From assembly GCA_025351205.1 (NCBI GenBank), contig JANXWI010000483.1:1-11966 (forward strand): a stretch of 11,966 bases of DNA, in the 5' to 3' direction. Every line of letters begins with the position of its first letter. The first letter of the stretch is position 1. Under the pieces are notes generated by a model, which made no database searches, was not told where the DNA came from, and was given only the letters and a program-made list of their open reading frames with translations. The position numbers and the translations under genes were made by a program. Positions 8,170 through 11,966 of the stretch are shown here, piece by piece. Origin of the DNA: Deinococcus sp. (GTDB lineage Bacteria; Deinococcota; Deinococci; Deinococcales; Deinococcaceae).

Positions 8170-8748
8170 CTACAGCACGCCGTCGTAAATCTCGCCCAGG
8201 CTCAGGCTGCGGTTCAGGCAGGGCAGGTGGATGTCGCCCTCACCGATGAGTTCCTGCATCTGCCAGCCATTGTTTTCGCGGCTGTAAGCATATATGCGCC
8301 GCTCGTCCTGCTCGACGATCAAATATGTTTGCAGGCTGGGAATAGCGGTGTAGAGGCCATATTTAGCCACCCGGTCCCGAAACTCCGTGTGTTCAGAGAT
8401 GATTTCTACCAGCAGGTAAGGATTGGAAACGTACATGGCGTCCGGCCCGTAAGGTTCCGTCTTCGCAACGAGCATCAGATCGGGATACAGGAAACATCTG
8501 CTGGCCTCGATGAACAGTTTCAGCTGATAGGCATACAAATAATCTCCAAGCCGCGCAACGGTGGGATGCAGCGCCCCGATGATGTGGCCCCCGATGAGGC
8601 TGTGCGCGACGCTGGCGCCGTTCTGGTCCGGGGCCGCACCGTGCAGCGGATAGACGAAACCGGCCACATATTCGCGCCGCCACAGACTCTCGTCTTCCGT
8701 CCGCAGATAGTCTTCCACGCTCATCGTGTTGGAGACGGGGTCGCCCAT
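8170..8748 (-). CDS. Uma2 family (DUF820) putative PD-(D/E)XK nuclease
   Basis: A member of the Uma2/DUF820 family, predicted restriction-endonuclease-fold proteins abundant in cyanobacteria and Deinococcus-type bacteria; their substrate is not known. I place the start at ATG 8748 (192 residues), since MSVEDYL and RREYVAG are the usual family N-terminus and TACACT lies six bases upstream in a leaderless arrangement. The frame is open to an ATG at 8799, whose only GGAG touches the ATG. Likely catalytic residues are Asp90 in YPDLMLV (88-94), Glu115 in [10 protein letters not shown] (112-121) and Lys129 in RDRVAKY (124-130), with Glu26 in the RREYVAG motif. The C-terminal [15 protein letters not shown] matches the last family strands. 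GC content is visibly lower (about 50-55% in sampled lines) than in uvrB (about 70% in a sampled line), a sign of later acquisition. It lies 123 bases downstream of uvrB on the same strand. Confidence 0.85.
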   Translation of the reverse strand: MGDPVSNTMSVEDYLRTEDESLWRREYVAGFVYPLHGAAPDQNGASVAHSLIGGHIIGALHPTVARLGDYLYAYQLKLFIEASRCFLYPDLMLVAKTEPYGPDAMYVSNPYLLVEIISEHTEFRDRVAKYGLYTAIPSLQTYLIVEQDERRIYAYSRENNGWQMQELIGEGDIHLPCLNRSLSLGEIYDGVL

Positions 8749-8754
8749 GTTCAG

Positions 8755-8760
8755 AGTGTA
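8755..8760 (-). promoter_or_regulatory. Possible -10 box (TACACT) of a leaderless Uma2 transcript
   Basis: On the - strand TACACT is separated from ATG 8748 by six bases (CTGAAC), with no Shine-Dalgarno sequence at a usable distance. This is the same geometry as at uvrB and the plsY-like gene. No -35 consensus was found. Confidence 0.4.
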
Positions 8761-8805
8761 TTCCGACAAATAAGGCGACCCGCGCAGGCCGCCTTTCATC
8801 TCCAG

Positions 8806-8831
8806 TTACCGCCGCCCGCGCTTCCGCATCT
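8806..8831. repeat. Duplicate copy of the uvrB 3' end
   Basis: The 26 bases 8806-8831 are identical to 8872-8897, the last codons and stop of uvrB. The offset is 66 bases. The extra copy lies in the spacer between uvrB and the Uma2 gene and would encode MRKRGRR plus a stop on the - strand, but it has no gene of its own. CATCTCCAG also recurs at 8797-8805 and 8827-8835. Confidence 0.9.
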
Positions 8832-8871
8832 CCAGACGCTCTCTCTAACCGGACTGAATCTGGTACAACTC

Positions 8872-10887
<2,016 letters not shown>

Positions 10888-10893
10888 CCGGTC

Positions 10894-10913
10894 ATTTTAC
10901 GGCATAAACATAC
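10894..10913 (-). promoter_or_regulatory. uvrB promoter: -10 box and RDRM-like palindrome
   Basis: On the - strand TAAAAT (10894-10899) is separated from ATG 10887 by six bases. It overlaps GTATGTTTATGCCGTAA (10897-10913), whose half-sites GTATG and CGTAA each differ by one base from TTATG and CATAA of the 17-bp Deinococcus radiation/desiccation response motif. About 11-12 of 17 positions agree with the consensus as I remember it. A DdrO operator overlapping the promoter would repress uvrB until damage; this needs testing. No good -35 was seen. Confidence 0.45.
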
Positions 10914-10979
10914 TGGGTGTGTGGCTTACGGCACACGGGCGGGTCGTGACAGGGCGGCGTCGGCCCGGCTTGCCGGTTA

Positions 10980-11036
10980 GGTCATACTTGACCCTCAGGA
11001 GGCGGCTTCGTCGTATGCTGGCCTGAAGGTCAGACC
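10980..11036 (+). promoter_or_regulatory. Possible promoter/operator region of the Yip1-like gene
   Basis: The 299-base divergent gap 10888-11186 holds no other gene. It contains TTGACC (10988-10993) as a fair -35 and TATGCT (11014-11019) as a -10, but with a 20-base spacer. GGTCA-N4-TGACC (10980-10993) overlaps the -35, and GGTCAGACC (11028-11036) lies just beyond the -10. The repeated GGTCA half-sites could bind a dimeric regulator. The rest up to the Shine-Dalgarno at 11174 is unremarkable. Confidence 0.35.
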
Positions 11037-11186
11037 AGAGCTGGCCAGATGCCCCCGGTCACTGTTGCCCTGTTGTCCTGTTTCCTGCCGCCGCGCTCAG
11101 CGTCTCCGGTGCTGTCCGGCTCCGAAATTCCTGCTCAATTCAGTCCACCTGTACCTTTACCGCCTGCTCCCCCGGAGGAACCACCC

Positions 11187-11744
11187 ATGACCCAGCCCAA
11201 AGCGCAGGCCACCATCACCGACATGTTTCCCCAGAGTGTGGCGGTCCTGTCCAAGCCCAGCGTGGCGAGCTTCGAGCAGTTCGAGCGCCGGGGCGGGACC
11301 ACTGAGGCGTACATCTACGTGGCCCTGGCCGCCCTGATCTCTGCTGTGATTTCTGGGTTTTTCGGCATTTTCCATCCCAACGTGAACGCCCTAGCCCAGT
11401 TTTTCAGCCGCCTGATCCTGACCTTTGCGGGCTTCGCCGTCTTCACCGGGCTGGTCTACCTGATCGGCAAAAACCTGTTTAGAGGCACGGGCACCTACCC
11501 GGAAGTGGCCTACACCTTCGCACTTTTTTTCGTACCCATCACCATTGTCAGCACCGTGATCGGGATTGTTCCCATTCTCGGCTGGTTCATCAGCTGGGTG
11601 CTGAGCCTCGTCACCGTCTACTTCGGTTTTCTAGCGGTGCAGTCGAGCATGAACGTGCGCGATCAGACCGGGGCCATCGTGACGCTGCTGCTTTCGGGCG
11701 TTGGCTACTTCATCGTGCTGGGAATCTTCAGCCGCCTGTTCTGA
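11187..11744 (+). CDS. Yip1-like multi-pass membrane protein
   Basis: A 185-residue membrane protein with a short cytosolic N-terminus (1-40) and about five hydrophobic segments (41-60, 74-94, 108-128, 130-152, 162-182). The layout and the [20 protein letters not shown] region resemble the bacterial Yip1 domain family, whose role in bacteria is not established. I start at ATG 11187 because GGAGGA (11174-11179) stands 7 bases ahead; the frame is open upstream to 11049, but that part is proline-rich and has no ribosome binding site. It lies 63 bases ahead of the PlsY-like gene, which has its own promoter-like box. No terminator was seen after it. The family call rests on general resemblance and could be a related DUF. 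Confidence 0.72.
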   Translation: MTQPKAQATITDMFPQSVAVLSKPSVASFEQFERRGGTTEAYIYVALAALISAVISGFFGIFHPNVNALAQFFSRLILTFAGFAVFTGLVYLIGKNLFRGTGTYPEVAYTFALFFVPITIVSTVIGIVPILGWFISWVLSLVTVYFGFLAVQSSMNVRDQTGAIVTLLLSGVGYFIVLGIFSRLF

Positions 11745-11795
11745 GGTGCCTGTTCTGAAATCCTGAGTCTGGACGGGGGTGGCATGAACGTCAGC

Positions 11796-11801
11796 TAGAC
11801 T
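11796..11801 (+). promoter_or_regulatory. Possible -10 box (TAGACT) of a leaderless PlsY-like transcript
   Basis: TAGACT is followed by six bases (GTTCCC) and then ATG 11808, with no purine-rich ribosome binding site in between. This is the same spacing as at uvrB and the Uma2 gene. No -35 consensus was found. Confidence 0.4.
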
Positions 11802-11807
11802 GTTCCC

Positions 11808-11966
11808 ATGGTCGCCCCCCTTGTCCTGCTGCTCTCGTATCTGCTCGGCTCGGTGGTGTTCGGGGTGCTGTATTCGCGCCTGCGAGGCCGCGACATTCGT
11901 GGTGTCGATCTGCCCGGCGGCAGCGGCACCTACCGGCAGTACGGCCTGTGGCCCGCGATCATCGTC
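11808..11966 (+). CDS. PlsY-like glycerol-3-phosphate acyltransferase, N-terminal part (3' truncated)
   Basis: Only the first 53 codons are in the window. The opening membrane segment LLLSYLLGSVVFGVLYSRL (7-25) and the following RGRDIR are typical of PlsY, the inner-membrane enzyme that transfers an acyl group from acyl phosphate to glycerol 3-phosphate in phospholipid synthesis. The next PlsY motif, normally GSGN(I/V)GATN and part of the active site, reads GSGTYRQYG at 38-46, so only GSG is kept. This suggests a divergent paralogue whose activity may be altered or lost. The start ATG 11808 has no Shine-Dalgarno but a TAGACT box six bases upstream. Confidence 0.7.
   Translation, partial: MVAPLVLLLSYLLGSVVFGVLYSRLRGRDIRGVDLPGGSGTYRQYGLWPAIIV

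Overview
The window looks like chromosomal DNA of a Deinococcus-type bacterium. The evidence is high GC (roughly 65-70% in most genes by eye), a CHASE3/PAS histidine kinase paired with an Rcp1-like response regulator, a uvrB gene with a possible radiation/desiccation response motif (RDRM) at its promoter, and several genes with a TANNNT box six bases before the ATG, the layout of leaderless transcripts that are common in Deinococcus. The genus is inferred, not proven.

Left part (1-3230, + strand): the end of a sugar-binding protein gene and two permease genes of a carbohydrate ABC importer of the glucose/mannose type. The binding-protein gene is followed by a 14-bp-stem hairpin and then a rho-independent terminator, so permease expression is probably lower or separately started. 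The permeases overlap by one base (TGATG) and end at another terminator. No ATPase gene is present here; it may be supplied in trans. The first permease carries an unusual insertion with two extra hydrophobic segments.

Centre (3231-6336, + strand): a two-component pair, a membrane histidine kinase (CHASE3, PAS, HisKA, HATPase) and a single-domain CheY/Rcp1-type regulator. A 322-base non-coding stretch between them holds a palindrome and a six-unit 15-bp tandem array. The output partner is not visible.

Centre-right (6337-10887, - strand): a gene for a P-loop kinase of the 2-phosphoglycerate kinase type with three consecutive ATP-cone-like modules (start probably TTG at 7842), a lower-GC Uma2-family (DUF820) putative nuclease, and uvrB. 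The last codons of uvrB are duplicated 66 bases downstream. These genes have their own promoter-like sites and need not form one operon.

Right end (10888-11966, + strand): a roughly 300-base divergent control region, a small Yip1-like membrane protein, and the first 53 codons of a divergent PlsY-like membrane acyltransferase cut by the window edge. No tRNA, rRNA, CRISPR array or insertion sequence was seen. The best candidates for something new are the triple-cone kinase, the leaderless promoter set with a possible RDRM at uvrB, the duplicated uvrB tail and the non-canonical PlsY-like protein.
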